A stretch of 64,000 nt of DNA from Deinococcus terrestris (GTDB lineage: Bacteria > Deinococcota > Deinococci > Deinococcales > Deinococcaceae). Position 1 is the stretch's first letter; every line of letters begins with the position of its first letter. The translations under genes and the position numbers were made by a program. A model generated the notes under the pieces. It had not been told where the DNA came from. It ran no database searches and saw only the letters and a program-made list of their open reading frames with translations. The stretch covers positions 1 through 64,000 of the forward strand of contig NZ_WBSL01000005.1 in NCBI RefSeq assembly GCF_009377345.1. Direction: 5' to 3'. Shown here in pieces: positions 38,198 to 47,049 of this stretch.

Positions 38198-39895
38198 TTA
38201 AGGGGTCACCGTCGCGTATTCCTCGCCGTCGCGCCGGATCACGATAACCGCGTCGCCGCGCACGGTGAGGGGGTCAGCGGGATCGCTCTCGGCCACCGCG
38301 CCCGCGAGGTCGGCGCCGCTGTAAGGGCCGTCCACCTGGCGCTCGCCGTCGGCGTCGCGGACGGAGATGGTATAGGTCCCGGCGGGCAGGTCGGCGGGGA
38401 ACTCGTAGCGGAAGTTGACCGTGCGGGTGGCGTCGGGCACCGCCTCCGGCTCGGCGGCCTCGGGGTCGGTGGGGGCCGTCTCCTCGGGGACGCTCTCGGG
38501 AGGCGTCACAGGGGTGGGCGTCTCAGTGGGAGCTTCCGGGGCAGGAGCCGTCTCGCCGGGTGGCTCGGCAGGTGCCGCACCCTCGCCGGACGGGTCTTCC
38601 GTTTCCTCTGGCTCGGGAATGACCGGGGGCGGCGGCAGGGGCAGGCTGCCCGCAGGCTCGGCGGGGGGGCTGTAGCGGGCGGTGGCGACCGTCAGGGTAA
38701 CCGGGCTGCCCACCGCCACCCGCACATAGGGGGCGGGCGTCTGGTCGAGGATGGTGTTCTCGGCGGCGTCGCTGGGCTGCTGCACCACCCGCGTGACCAC
38801 CAGCCCGGCCAGCCGGATGGTCTCGCGGGCGTCCTCGTACTCCAGGCCGGTCAGGTTGGGGAGGTAGGTTTCCTTGCCGCGCACCCCGGTCGAGACGATC
38901 AGCGAGACCGGCTGCCCGCGCTCGATGGTCGCGCCCGCCTCCGGAACCTGCGCGATCACGCGGCCTTCCGGTGTCTTGGTAAGGGTCCCGTCCGCGCGGA
39001 TGATCTTGCCGGGCACCAGCGCCCCGTCGCGCAGGGCGGCGCGGGCCTGGGTCAGACTGAGTTCCTCCAGGCGGGGCACCGGCACCGAGGGCGGGTTGTT
39101 CACCGTCAGGGTGACGAGGCGGCCCACCGGCAGGTTGGTCCCCGCCGCCGGGTCCTGCCGGATCACGGCGCCCACGTCCACCCCCGAAGCGTCTCCCAGG
39201 GTGTATTCCACCCGGAACCCCGCGTCGGTGAGGGTGCGGGCCGCCTGCTGCCCCGGCTGCCCGGTCACCGAGGCCACCTCACGCACAGGCGGGTTGAGGT
39301 AGACCTGCGCGGCCTGGGCGCCCAGGTACACGGCGCCCCCCAGGAACACCAGCCCCGGCACGAAGGTGAGCCACGCGCCCGGCTGCCGCTTGCGCTTGAT
39401 CCGGCCGCCGCCCAGGGCCGCGAGCGCCGCCGCGTTCAGACGCTGCACTTCTTCCGGAGTGCGGCCCTCGGGAGCGGGGCGCAGGTAGGCCACCCGCACC
39501 TCCTTGCCGTCCACGGCCACGTCGGCATCGGGCAGGGCGTAGCCGTGGGTGGCGAGGGCGGCGGCGAGGGCCTGCACCCCCTGCACGACCTCCTCGTCCT
39601 TGCGGGGCTGCGCGGCGACCTCCTCCAGAGGGAGGCCGGAGACGGGCTGCCACACCGCGTAGTAGGCGCCGGGGCGGGCGACCACATCGGTCAGGCCGGC
39701 CGGGTTCACGGCCCGCAGGGCGGCGCGGTAGGCGTGAAAGCCCTGCCGGGCGGCGGGCGAGGTCACGTCGAACCACGCGAGGCGCCGGGTGACGCCCTCG
39801 CCCGCGCGAACCTCGCTGAGGGTAACGTGCCCCTCGCGCGAGAGTTCCCGCACGACCTCGTACTTTCCGTCTATGACCCCGCCCTGGACCGTCAT
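38198..39895 (-). CDS. Membrane protein with degenerate kinase-like domain and three PASTA repeats
   Basis: 565 residues from an ATG at 39895; TATGCT at 39909-39904 is 8 nt upstream. Residues 1-150 recall a degenerate Ser/Thr kinase lobe (GKYEVVRELSREGHVTLSEV) without P-loop or HRD motif. One membrane helix lies at about 165-190. Three PASTA units follow (about 190-400), the third starting KETYLPNLTGLEYEDARETI, then a Pro/Glu/Thr-rich linker and a C-terminal beta domain. PASTA units bind muropeptides, so it may sense cell wall. It looks like a PknB-type receptor that lost catalysis. Confidence 0.8.
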   Translation of the reverse strand: MTVQGGVIDGKYEVVRELSREGHVTLSEVRAGEGVTRRLAWFDVTSPAARQGFHAYRAALRAVNPAGLTDVVARPGAYYAVWQPVSGLPLEEVAAQPRKDEEVVQGVQALAAALATHGYALPDADVAVDGKEVRVAYLRPAPEGRTPEEVQRLNAAALAALGGGRIKRKRQPGAWLTFVPGLVFLGGAVYLGAQAAQVYLNPPVREVASVTGQPGQQAARTLTDAGFRVEYTLGDASGVDVGAVIRQDPAAGTNLPVGRLVTLTVNNPPSVPVPRLEELSLTQARAALRDGALVPGKIIRADGTLTKTPEGRVIAQVPEAGATIERGQPVSLIVSTGVRGKETYLPNLTGLEYEDARETIRLAGLVVTRVVQQPSDAAENTILDQTPAPYVRVAVGSPVTLTVATARYSPPAEPAGSLPLPPPPVIPEPEETEDPSGEGAAPAEPPGETAPAPEAPTETPTPVTPPESVPEETAPTDPEAAEPEAVPDATRTVNFRYEFPADLPAGTYTISVRDADGERQVDGPYSGADLAGAVAESDPADPLTVRGDAVIVIRRDGEEYATVTP

Positions 39896-39942
39896 GCGCC
39901 GCCAGCATAGCGCGGCGGGGGGACTCGGGCGTCCGGACGCCT

Positions 39943-40239
39943 CTACAGGCCCGCCCCCCGGAGCAGCCAGTACGCCGCGAAGCCCCCCAGGATGCCGAGC
40001 GCGAGGTTGCGCGTGCGCCACAGCAGCAGCGCCCCCACCAGCGCAGCGGGCAGGCGCCGGGGCCACTCCGGGCTGCCCAGCACGTCGGGGACGATCAGCG
40101 CGGCGAACACGCTGACGGGCACGAAGCGCAGGAAGGCCAGCCAGAAGGGCGGCAGCCGCAAGCCCCCCAGCGACAGGCCCAGCAACCGCGCCGGGTAGGT
40201 GACCAGCCACATCAGCAAGGTGACGACCAGAGCACTCAT
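39943..40239 (-). CDS. azlD: Branched-chain amino-acid exporter small subunit AzlD
   Basis: 98 residues with about four membrane helices: MSALVVTLLMWLVTYPARLL, then FLRFVPVSVFAALIVPDVLG, VGALLLWRTRNLALGILGG. This is the AzlD pattern. The ATG overlaps the azlC stop (ATGA), so the two are translated together. It pairs with AzlC as a two-part exporter of branched-chain amino acids or analogues. Confidence 0.9.
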   Translation of the reverse strand: MSALVVTLLMWLVTYPARLLGLSLGGLRLPPFWLAFLRFVPVSVFAALIVPDVLGSPEWPRRLPAALVGALLLWRTRNLALGILGGFAAYWLLRGAGL

Positions 40240-40949
40240 GCCTGCCCCCGGCGCGTGACCAGCCACGCCCCCAGCAGCGCCCCGCCCACCCCCGCGACCA
40301 GCACGACGAGGCCGCCCGGCAGCACCCGCGCCAGCCCCCACGCCCCCAGCCCCGAGGCGAGGGCGACCAGTACGGCCTTGCGGTCCCCCAGCAGCGGCAC
40401 CAGCAGCCCCAGGAAGGCGAGCGGGAAGATCACGCCCACGCCGAGCGCTTCCGGGTCAGGCAGCACCTCACCCGCGAGCGCTCCCGCCAGCGTCGCGGCG
40501 TTCCACACGAGGTACAGGCTGAGTTCGGCCCCCAGCAGGAAGGCGAAGCTCAGGCCGCCGGGCTCGCGCGGGCCGTGGACGACCGCCACCCCATACGCCT
40601 CGTCGGTGAGGAACTGCGCGGCCACGAGGCGCTGCGCCCCCGAGAGCGGCACCTGCCGGGCGAGGCTCAGGCCGTACAGGACATGCCGCGCGTTGAGCAG
40701 AAAGGTCGTCGCCACGATGCCCAGCGCCGAGGCGCCGCCCGCGAACAGCCCCGCCGCCGCGAATTGCGAGGCCCCCGCGAAGACGGTCAGGCTCATGAGC
40801 TGGGTCTCGAACACGCTCAGCCCCGCCGCCCGCGCCGTGACCGCATACGCGACCGCGAAGGGAATCAGCCCCAGCCACAGCGGCGTCAGGGCACGGAACC
40901 CGCGCCAGAAGGGGGGCCAGAAGGCGGAGGGGGTGGGGGCGGTCACCAT
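40236..40949 (-). CDS. azlC: Branched-chain amino-acid exporter large subunit AzlC
   Basis: 237 residues, several membrane helices. Family segments: FWRGFRALTPLWLGLIPFAV, AVTARAAGLSVFETQLMSLT, VFAGASQFAAAGLFAGG, NARHVLYGLSLARQVPL and FLTDEAYGVAVVHG. It is the upstream gene of azlCD on the minus strand. ATG at 40949; the much longer reading frame extending to 42173 is antisense to other genes and unsupported. Confidence 0.93.
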   Translation of the reverse strand: MVTAPTPSAFWPPFWRGFRALTPLWLGLIPFAVAYAVTARAAGLSVFETQLMSLTVFAGASQFAAAGLFAGGASALGIVATTFLLNARHVLYGLSLARQVPLSGAQRLVAAQFLTDEAYGVAVVHGPREPGGLSFAFLLGAELSLYLVWNAATLAGALAGEVLPDPEALGVGVIFPLAFLGLLVPLLGDRKAVLVALASGLGAWGLARVLPGGLVVLVAGVGGALLGAWLVTRRGQA

Positions 40950-41024
40950 GCCCCGGAGGGTAGCGGGCTGGGCACTCCGCCGGGCGGGGCCTGTCTGCCG
41001 GGGGCGCGGGGGTACGCTGGCCCC

Positions 41025-41486
41025 ATGCTCCCCTCCTCCCTGCCCTGGCCCGCGCCCGCAGACTTCGTGCACGGCGAGCCGCTGCCCCCGCCGACTGCGT
41101 GGGACCGCCCCGGCCTGGTGATGTTCTTTAACCTGGAGTGCGCCGGGTGCGTGTCGCGCGGGATTCCCTTTCTCAAGCGGCTGCACGCCGAGCATGGCGA
41201 CCGCGCTCACCTGATGGCCCTGCACACCAGCCGGGGCCACCGCCCGCTGCCCCGGGAGGACGTGGAACCCACGCTGGTGAAGTTCGCCCGCGAGTTCGCC
41301 CGCCTGCCCTTTCCGGTCGCGCTCGACGTGTCCGGCGACCTCGCCCGCGCGTGGGAGACGGAGGGCACTCCGCACTGGCTGGCCTTCGCGCCCGGCGGCG
41401 AGCTGCTGCGGAGCGTGTACGGCAGCCAGGAGAACGCGCAGACCCGCCTTCAGTACCTGCTGGAGGAGCAGGCGGGGGGCGGCTGA
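41025..41486 (+). CDS. Thioredoxin-like protein
   Basis: 153 residues. The fold is suggested by LVMFFNLECAGCVSRGIPFL with a C-A-G-C redox pair near residue 40, a middle VALDVSGDLARAWETEGTPH with the cis-Pro region, and WLAFAPGGELLRSVYGSQ. It is probably a cytosolic redox protein of the TlpA/ResA class without a signal peptide. TACGCT at 41013-41018, 6 nt before the ATG, suggests a leaderless mRNA. The next gene starts 4 nt after its stop. Confidence 0.8.
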   Translation: MLPSSLPWPAPADFVHGEPLPPPTAWDRPGLVMFFNLECAGCVSRGIPFLKRLHAEHGDRAHLMALHTSRGHRPLPREDVEPTLVKFAREFARLPFPVALDVSGDLARAWETEGTPHWLAFAPGGELLRSVYGSQENAQTRLQYLLEEQAGGG

Positions 41487-41489
41487 TCC

Positions 41490-42185
41490 ATGCGCCCCTG
41501 GATGCTTGAAGCCCCGCCTGCGGAGCCTTCCGACGCCGACCTCATCGCCTTCGGACGGGCACTGGAGGCCCGCGACCCCGGCCTGCTGCCGCCGGGCACA
41601 ACCCGCTGGCTCTTTCTGGACTGGCTGACCGCGCAGGGCTTCCTGCTGCACGGCTCGCCCCAAGCGGGCATCCAGGAATTCGAGGTGCGGCAGGCGGTGG
41701 ACCTCAGCTCCGACGGGTTCAGCAACCGGGCAGGCGTGTACGCCACCCCGGACGGCCTGTGGGCGCTGATGTATGCCCTGCGGAACCGCTCGCGGGTGGC
41801 ACGGATGGTGAACATGGCCCTTCAAATTCGGAAGGAAGGCGGCTGGAGCACCATGCGCTATTTCCTCTCGCTCGCCCCACGCGGCCCCGCCGTGCCCGAC
41901 GGGCGCTCGCTCCTCTCCCCCGGCTGGGTGTATGTGTTGCCCCTGCAAGGCTTCGATCCCATGCCGCCCTACGAGTGGCCGGGGATGGGCACCGTGCGCG
42001 AGCCGCAGTGGGTGAGCCCCGACCCCGTGCGGCCCCTCTTCCGGGTGCCCGTCGCGCCGGACGACTTTCCGCTCCCGGTCCGCACGCACGAGGCGGCGCG
42101 GGTGGACGCCCGGTGCGCGGCCGACCCCTGGGGCTTTCCGTGGCTGGAGGAGGAGGCGGTCACTCCGCCCCATCGCCCTTGCTGA
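41490..42185 (+). CDS. Conserved hypothetical protein
   Basis: 231 residues, no recognised domain. Features: DADLIAFGRALEARDPGLLP near the N-terminus, FLDWLTAQGFLLHGSPQAGI, YATPDGLWALMYALRNRSRV, and VYVLPLQGFDPMPPYEWPGM. It appears soluble. It follows the thioredoxin-like gene by four nt and is probably cotranscribed. Its last 26 nt overlap the 3' end of the convergent lipoprotein gene. Confidence 0.7.
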   Translation: MRPWMLEAPPAEPSDADLIAFGRALEARDPGLLPPGTTRWLFLDWLTAQGFLLHGSPQAGIQEFEVRQAVDLSSDGFSNRAGVYATPDGLWALMYALRNRSRVARMVNMALQIRKEGGWSTMRYFLSLAPRGPAVPDGRSLLSPGWVYVLPLQGFDPMPPYEWPGMGTVREPQWVSPDPVRPLFRVPVAPDDFPLPVRTHEAARVDARCAADPWGFPWLEEEAVTPPHRPC

Positions 42186-42657
42186 TCTCGGGGCTGCCCT
42201 CTTCCTCGGGGAGGTCGGGAGCGGGGACGGTGCCTCCCGCCGAGGAGTCCTCGAAGGTTCCGGCCTGCTCGGCGGCGGCCTCGGCGGTGCCCCGGTCGCG
42301 GTAGTCGTAGGTCTTGCCGTCCTTGCCCTGGATCACGATGGTGTAGGCACTCAGGCGGGTGGGGTCAAGGCGGATCACACTGCTCTGGACCAGTTCAGCC
42401 TGCTCGGCCGAGAGGGCGTACTCGTTCAGAACCGGGCTTTCGCAGCTTTGGCCGTCCAGGGTGCGCGGCAGGGTGCCCTCGTTCGGGCCGGGTTTGACCC
42501 GGAACCGCTCGATGGCCTCCACGCAGCGCGCGCGGTAGTACAGCGCATTGTCACCGGCCAGCCGGGTCGCCCGGTCCTCGTCGTACTTGCGCGTCGCTTC
42601 CTCGCACCCGGTCAGGACCAGAGCCCCGGCCAGCGCCCACCCGTACCTTGTCCGCAT
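42160..42657 (-). CDS. Putative lipoprotein
   Basis: 165 residues with a lipobox ALVLTGCEEA near residue 18. The mature part is charged: ATRKYDEDRATRLAGDN, two Cys (ARCVEAI, GQSCESP), then SAYTIVIQGKDGKTYDYRDR. The C-terminus is acidic and low in complexity. No family recognised. It is convergent with, and overlaps, the preceding gene, and divergent from the ADP-ribosylglycohydrolase gene. Confidence 0.72.
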   Translation of the reverse strand: MRTRYGWALAGALVLTGCEEATRKYDEDRATRLAGDNALYYRARCVEAIERFRVKPGPNEGTLPRTLDGQSCESPVLNEYALSAEQAELVQSSVIRLDPTRLSAYTIVIQGKDGKTYDYRDRGTAEAAAEQAGTFEDSSAGGTVPAPDLPEEEGSPEISKGDGAE

Positions 42658-42740
42658 GGGACCACTGTACGGTGAACCGCCCCCAGCGGAGGGCCGACTT
42701 GCGGCGGGGCCACGCCCGCCCGTCCGGTACCCTGCCCCCT

Positions 42741-43742
42741 ATGCCCGAGCGTGCGCTGCCCACCCTCCTCTCCCTTGCCGCCGCCGACGCGCTGGGGGCC
42801 GCCACCGAGTTCAAGACCCCGGAGGCGATCCGCGCCCGCTACGGCGAGTCCTTTACCGACTACCAGCCCGGCAGCGTGTTCGGCTTCGCGCCCGGCGAGG
42901 CCACCGACGACAGCCAGATGACGGCGGCCACCCTGCTGGGCTACGGGCGGGGCGGCGGGCTGGAGGGCGTCCTCGCGGCCCTGCGGGACTGGCTGGACAC
43001 GGCTCCCCCCGATGTGGGCGGCCTGACGCGGGCGGCGCTGCGCGGCGGGGACTTGGAGGGCGGGGCGCGGGCCTGGACCCAAAGTGGACACCAGAGCGCT
43101 GGAAACGGCGGCCTGATGCGGATTGCGGCCGTGTGGCTGGCAGGCTTCCGGGGCGAGGCCCTGGACCGCGAGGCGGCGGCCGTGACGGCCCTGACCCACA
43201 CCGACCCCCGCTGCGTCCACGCTTCGGTCTTCTTCACGGCGTGGCTGGAAGGGTTGGAGGCGGGAGGGGGGTACCGGGACGCGGCGGAGGCAGCGTTGGA
43301 GCGAATGGACCGCTTGGGCGCCCGCGCTACCCTGTTAGACGCCGGACTGTTTGGTCTGGACACCCGCCCCGCCCACGACGCCTTCCGGGAAGGCGACCGC
43401 GCCGCCCGCTCGCAGGTTCGCGCCCGCGTGCGCTCGGGCCTCTCGGGGCACGCCACCTCCCAGAGTGGCTACGTGCTGGACACGCTGGAGGCCGCCGTCG
43501 CCCACGCCCGCGCCGACTCGTGGCTGGGGTGCGTGGAACCCGCCGTCCTGCGCGGCGACGACAGCGACACGGTGGCGTGCGTGGTGGGGGCCGTCGCCGG
43601 GGCGCGGGGGCTGGAGGTGCCGCCCCACCTGCTGCCCCCGCTGCGCCTGGGCCACTCCTGGCCGGGCTGGGAGCGGGGCTGGAGTTGCGCGGCGCACTTT
43701 CCGGCGCTGCTGGAGGCTGCCCGTGCCCAGCTCCGGTCATGA
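42741..43742 (+). CDS. ADP-ribosylglycohydrolase (DraG-like)
   Basis: 333 residues. All-helical family with metal motifs visible: LAAADALGAATEF at the start, GEATDDSQMTAATLLG (first Asp pair), SAGNGGLMRIAAVW, LTHTDPRCVHAS, and VLRGDDSDTVACVVGAVAGA (second Asp pair). Such enzymes remove ADP-ribose from proteins or nucleic acids. TACCCT at 42728-42733, 7 nt before the ATG, suggests a leaderless start. Its stop overlaps the next start (ATGA), tying it to a nucleotidyltransferase-like gene. Confidence 0.9.
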   Translation: MPERALPTLLSLAAADALGAATEFKTPEAIRARYGESFTDYQPGSVFGFAPGEATDDSQMTAATLLGYGRGGGLEGVLAALRDWLDTAPPDVGGLTRAALRGGDLEGGARAWTQSGHQSAGNGGLMRIAAVWLAGFRGEALDREAAAVTALTHTDPRCVHASVFFTAWLEGLEAGGGYRDAAEAALERMDRLGARATLLDAGLFGLDTRPAHDAFREGDRAARSQVRARVRSGLSGHATSQSGYVLDTLEAAVAHARADSWLGCVEPAVLRGDDSDTVACVVGAVAGARGLEVPPHLLPPLRLGHSWPGWERGWSCAAHFPALLEAARAQLRS

Positions 43743-44284
43743 ACAGCGCTGAGTTCCGGGCGACCATCCGCCTGAACCTGGCAAACGCGGCGATTCTGGA
43801 CCGCCTGCCCGAGCTGGGGGCACCGCAGGCGCACCTCGTCGCGGGAGCGCTCTTCCAGACCGTCTGGAACGTGCGCGGCGGGCAGGCCCCGGCGGCAGGC
43901 ATCCGCGACTACGACCTCTTCTACTGGGACCCCGACCCCAGCTACGAGGCCGAGGACGCCGTCATTCGCCGCGCCGCCGACCTCTTTGGGGACCTCGGCG
44001 TGCGGGTGGAGGTCCGCAACCAGGCCCGCGTCCACCTGTGGTTCCCCGAGAAACATGGCCTGACCCGCCCGCCCATCCGCAGCGCCCGCGAGGGGATTGA
44101 CCAGTTTCTGGTGGAATGCACTTGCGTCGGCGTGGACGCCTCGGGCCAGCTCTACGCCCCCTATGGTCTACGTGACCTCGCCGCCGGGGTGCTGCGGCCC
44201 AACCCCCGGAGCCACACGCCGGGCCTGTACGCGGCGAAGGTGGCCGACTACCGGGCGCGGTGGCCCTGGCTGCGGGAGGGGTGA
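43739..44284 (+). CDS. Nucleotidyltransferase-like protein (NTP_transf_6/DUF925)
   Basis: 181 residues. Pattern of the NTP_transf_6 family: LVAGALFQTVWNVRGGQAPA near residue 35, GIRDYDLFYWDPDPSYEAED with the D-x-D-like carboxylates, and VRNQARVHLWFPEKHGL. The family is annotated as nucleotidyltransferase-like; its reaction is unknown. It is translationally coupled to the ADP-ribosylglycohydrolase gene, so a joint role in nucleotide modification is possible but unproven. Confidence 0.82.
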   Translation: MNSAEFRATIRLNLANAAILDRLPELGAPQAHLVAGALFQTVWNVRGGQAPAAGIRDYDLFYWDPDPSYEAEDAVIRRAADLFGDLGVRVEVRNQARVHLWFPEKHGLTRPPIRSAREGIDQFLVECTCVGVDASGQLYAPYGLRDLAAGVLRPNPRSHTPGLYAAKVADYRARWPWLREG

Positions 44285-44299
44285 GGGGGAGGAGGGGCT

Positions 44300-44775
<476 letters not shown>

Positions 44776-44779
44776 CCCC

Positions 44780-45172
44780 TCACGCCATCCGCACCCGGCC
44801 CGCGTGCGCCGCGATCTGCCCCGCCGTCCACAGCGCCTCCCGCGTGTGCTCCAGCAACAATTCCCCCACGGGGCGCCCCCCCACCCGTTGCCGCAAATGC
44901 TCGGAGGTCAGCACGGCGGCGGCCTCGACCTCCCACGCCGCGAGCCGGGTCAGTCCGGCGTCATCGGGCGGGGCTGGGGTGCGGGTCGCCGCCGCGATAT
45001 CAGCCCACAATGCCCGCTTGCGTGCCGTCAGGCCCGAGACAAGAGCAGCGATACGCGGCGGCGGCTGCCCATCAGCCAGCGCGAGGGCCGCCCGCACGCT
45101 GTAGTGCGGCCCCTCCTGCGCGTCGTGCAGCAGCCGGGCGAGGTCGGTCGGCGCCAGGGTCACCCCGCTCAC
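44780..45172 (-). CDS. Small helical protein of unknown function
   Basis: 130 residues from a GTG at 45172 that overlaps the preceding stop (GTGA). Mostly helical: TDLARLLHDAQEGPHYSVRA, then IAALVSGLTARKRALWADIA and HLRQRVGGRPVGELLLEHTR. The spacing of helices is reminiscent of DinB/YfiT proteins, but the diagnostic metal His triad is not evident, so I do not assign that family. It forms an operon with the membrane protein at 45169. Confidence 0.65.
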   Translation of the reverse strand: MSGVTLAPTDLARLLHDAQEGPHYSVRAALALADGQPPPRIAALVSGLTARKRALWADIAAATRTPAPPDDAGLTRLAAWEVEAAAVLTSEHLRQRVGGRPVGELLLEHTREALWTAGQIAAHAGRVRMA

Positions 45173-45669
45173 CGCACCAACCGGAAGCTGTCGCCGTCGC
45201 GCACGAGTTGGCCCGTGTCCAGCATCCGCCGGGTGACCGTGCCGACCTGCTCGTCGGACAGGGGCGAGAGGCGGCGCAGTTCCTCGGCGGTGAACTGCCC
45301 GCCCCGGCGGTAGGCGACCTTCAGGACCATCCGCTCCTGCACGTCGCCGCGTGCCGCCTGCGCCCCCCGCGAGCCGAACGAGCGCCACACCAGCCAGCCC
45401 ACCAGCAGGCCGATCAGGACTGCGACCGGAATCATCCGGGCGGCCAGCTCGGGATCGGCGATGCTCAGGGCGAGGGCACTGAGGTTGTCCTGGGCGGCCC
45501 GGACCACCGCCGCGCCCGCCCCGCTCGCCTCCAGGTCGCGCACGTCGCCGCGCTCGCGCAGGTAGCGCATCACGCCCGCCGTGTTCCCGCGCACGTAAAA
45601 GGCGCTGTAGGCGATCAGGGCCGCCGAGGCCCCGGTGAGGACGGTGACAAGCAGACGCGGCGCGTTCAT
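45169..45669 (-). CDS. Membrane protein with winged-helix-like tail
   Basis: 166 residues. Membrane helix 1 at about 6-26 (LLVTVLTGASAALIAYSAFY), a helical outer segment (30-75), membrane helix 2 at about 77-97 (MIPVAVLIGLLVGWLVW), and a C-terminal domain (110-166) with VLKVAYRRGGQFTAEELRRL and TVTRRMLDTGQLVRDGD that looks like a winged helix. The family is unknown. TAGCAT lies 6 nt before the ATG (minus strand, 45681-45676), suggesting a leaderless mRNA. Confidence 0.7.
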   Translation of the reverse strand: MNAPRLLVTVLTGASAALIAYSAFYVRGNTAGVMRYLRERGDVRDLEASGAGAAVVRAAQDNLSALALSIADPELAARMIPVAVLIGLLVGWLVWRSFGSRGAQAARGDVQERMVLKVAYRRGGQFTAEELRRLSPLSDEQVGTVTRRMLDTGQLVRDGDSFRLVR

Positions 45670-45886
45670 GCCCCCATGCTAGCCGCTCGCCCCCGCCCAG
45701 CGCGGCGGCCCGGCTTACCGTCGGCCAGGACGCGGCCAAGTGAGGGATTTGTGACACGCGGGGGCCTACCTTCCCCGCCGGGCCTCCCCGTCAGGGCCTG
45801 GGGTGGCGTCCAATCCGTTCTCTCTCGTTCTGCTCCGGTTGACCAGTTCTGGACTGCTCAGCCGCATCCCCTCTTCAGGAGGACGC

Positions 45887-47020
45887 ATGAAGGTCAACAT
45901 CATCGGCGCGGGCATCGGCGGACTCGCCGTTGCGCGGGCGCTGTCGCTGCGCGGGCTGCGGCCCCAGGTCTACGAATCGAACCCCCGGATGGTCTCGCTG
46001 GGCGGCGGCCTGATCATTCCGCCCAACTCGGCCCGGATCCTCGACCACCTGGGCTTGGGGAGCGTGCTGGAGGAGCACGGCCTGCCGCTGGACGACATGC
46101 AGATTCTGGATTCGGGCGGCAAGCTGCTCTACCGCCGCGACCAGGGCGAGGTGCGCGAGCGCCACGGACGGCCCCTCTACGCCATCGCGCGGACCGCGCT
46201 GCACCGGGCACTGGCCGAGAGCCTGCCGGAGGGCACCCTCCACGCCGGGCACCACCTCGAACGCATTCAGCACCACTTCGACGGGGTGGCGGCCGTCTTT
46301 CGCGGCGGGCAGGAGGCCGACGGCGAGTTGCTGATCGGCGCGGACGGGCGCACCTCGCGGGCCAGGCAGATCATGCTGCCCGAGACCAAATTGGTGCCCA
46401 CCGGCCAGACCGCCTACCGGGGGGTGGCGAGCACCGATCCGCTGCCGGAGTGGCGGGGCACCTTCGGGGAGTTCTGGGGCCGGGGGCGGCGCTTTACCTT
46501 CTTCCGCATCGGGCCGGGCCAGACCTACTGGCACGCGCCCGTGACCCAGGCGCCCGGCAGCTTCCTCGAGCGGCCCAAGACCGAGCTGCTGCGGCTCTAC
46601 CGAGACTTTCCGGCGCAGGTGACCGAGCTGCTTGCCCACACCGACGAGGCGAGCATGAGTGCCGTGGAACTCGCGGACCTCTCCCCCATCCCAACGTGGT
46701 GGCGCGGCCGGGTGGCCCTGCTGGGCGACGCCGCGCACGCGACCAGCCCCAACCTCGGGCAGGGAGCCGCGCAGGCCCTGGAAGACGCCGAGGCGCTTGC
46801 CGAAGCCCTGATGGTCCACCCCACCCGCGAGGCCGCGCTGACCCACTACCAGCACTCGCGCGAAGCCTCGGCGAACGCGGTCGTGCAGCAGTCGCGCCAG
46901 CTTGGGGAACTCGGGCAGGCGGGCGGCGCGGTGCGGCTGCTGCGCAACCTCGCCCTCGCGGTGACCCCGGACCTGGCCCGGCGGCGCATCGAGTCTTTTT
47001 ACGGCGAGGTGCGGGGCTAA
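45887..47020 (+). CDS. FAD-dependent aromatic-type monooxygenase
   Basis: 377 residues, class A flavoprotein hydroxylase. FAD motif NIIGAGIGGLAVARALSLRG; the DG motif GELLIGADGRTSRARQ near residue 155; and the second FAD motif VALLGDAAHATSPNLGQGAA with QALEDAEALAEAL. PHBH/zeaxanthin-epoxidase-like; the substrate cannot be deduced. AGGAGGACGC precedes the ATG. The 217-nt upstream gap (45670-45886) shows nothing recognisable. The SDR gene starts 30 nt after its stop. Confidence 0.9.
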   Translation: MKVNIIGAGIGGLAVARALSLRGLRPQVYESNPRMVSLGGGLIIPPNSARILDHLGLGSVLEEHGLPLDDMQILDSGGKLLYRRDQGEVRERHGRPLYAIARTALHRALAESLPEGTLHAGHHLERIQHHFDGVAAVFRGGQEADGELLIGADGRTSRARQIMLPETKLVPTGQTAYRGVASTDPLPEWRGTFGEFWGRGRRFTFFRIGPGQTYWHAPVTQAPGSFLERPKTELLRLYRDFPAQVTELLAHTDEASMSAVELADLSPIPTWWRGRVALLGDAAHATSPNLGQGAAQALEDAEALAEALMVHPTREAALTHYQHSREASANAVVQQSRQLGELGQAGGAVRLLRNLALAVTPDLARRRIESFYGEVRG

Positions 47021-47049
47021 ACGGCCGCCCCACCGCGCTAGCCTGCCCC

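Noticed and set aside
37178..39910. Open frame of 910 codons on the plus strand
   Set aside because: It is antisense to the cysteine desulfurase and PASTA genes and has no recognisable fold.
40950..42173. Long N-terminal extension of AzlC
   Set aside because: It is antisense to the thioredoxin-like gene and its neighbour; AzlC similarity starts at 40949.
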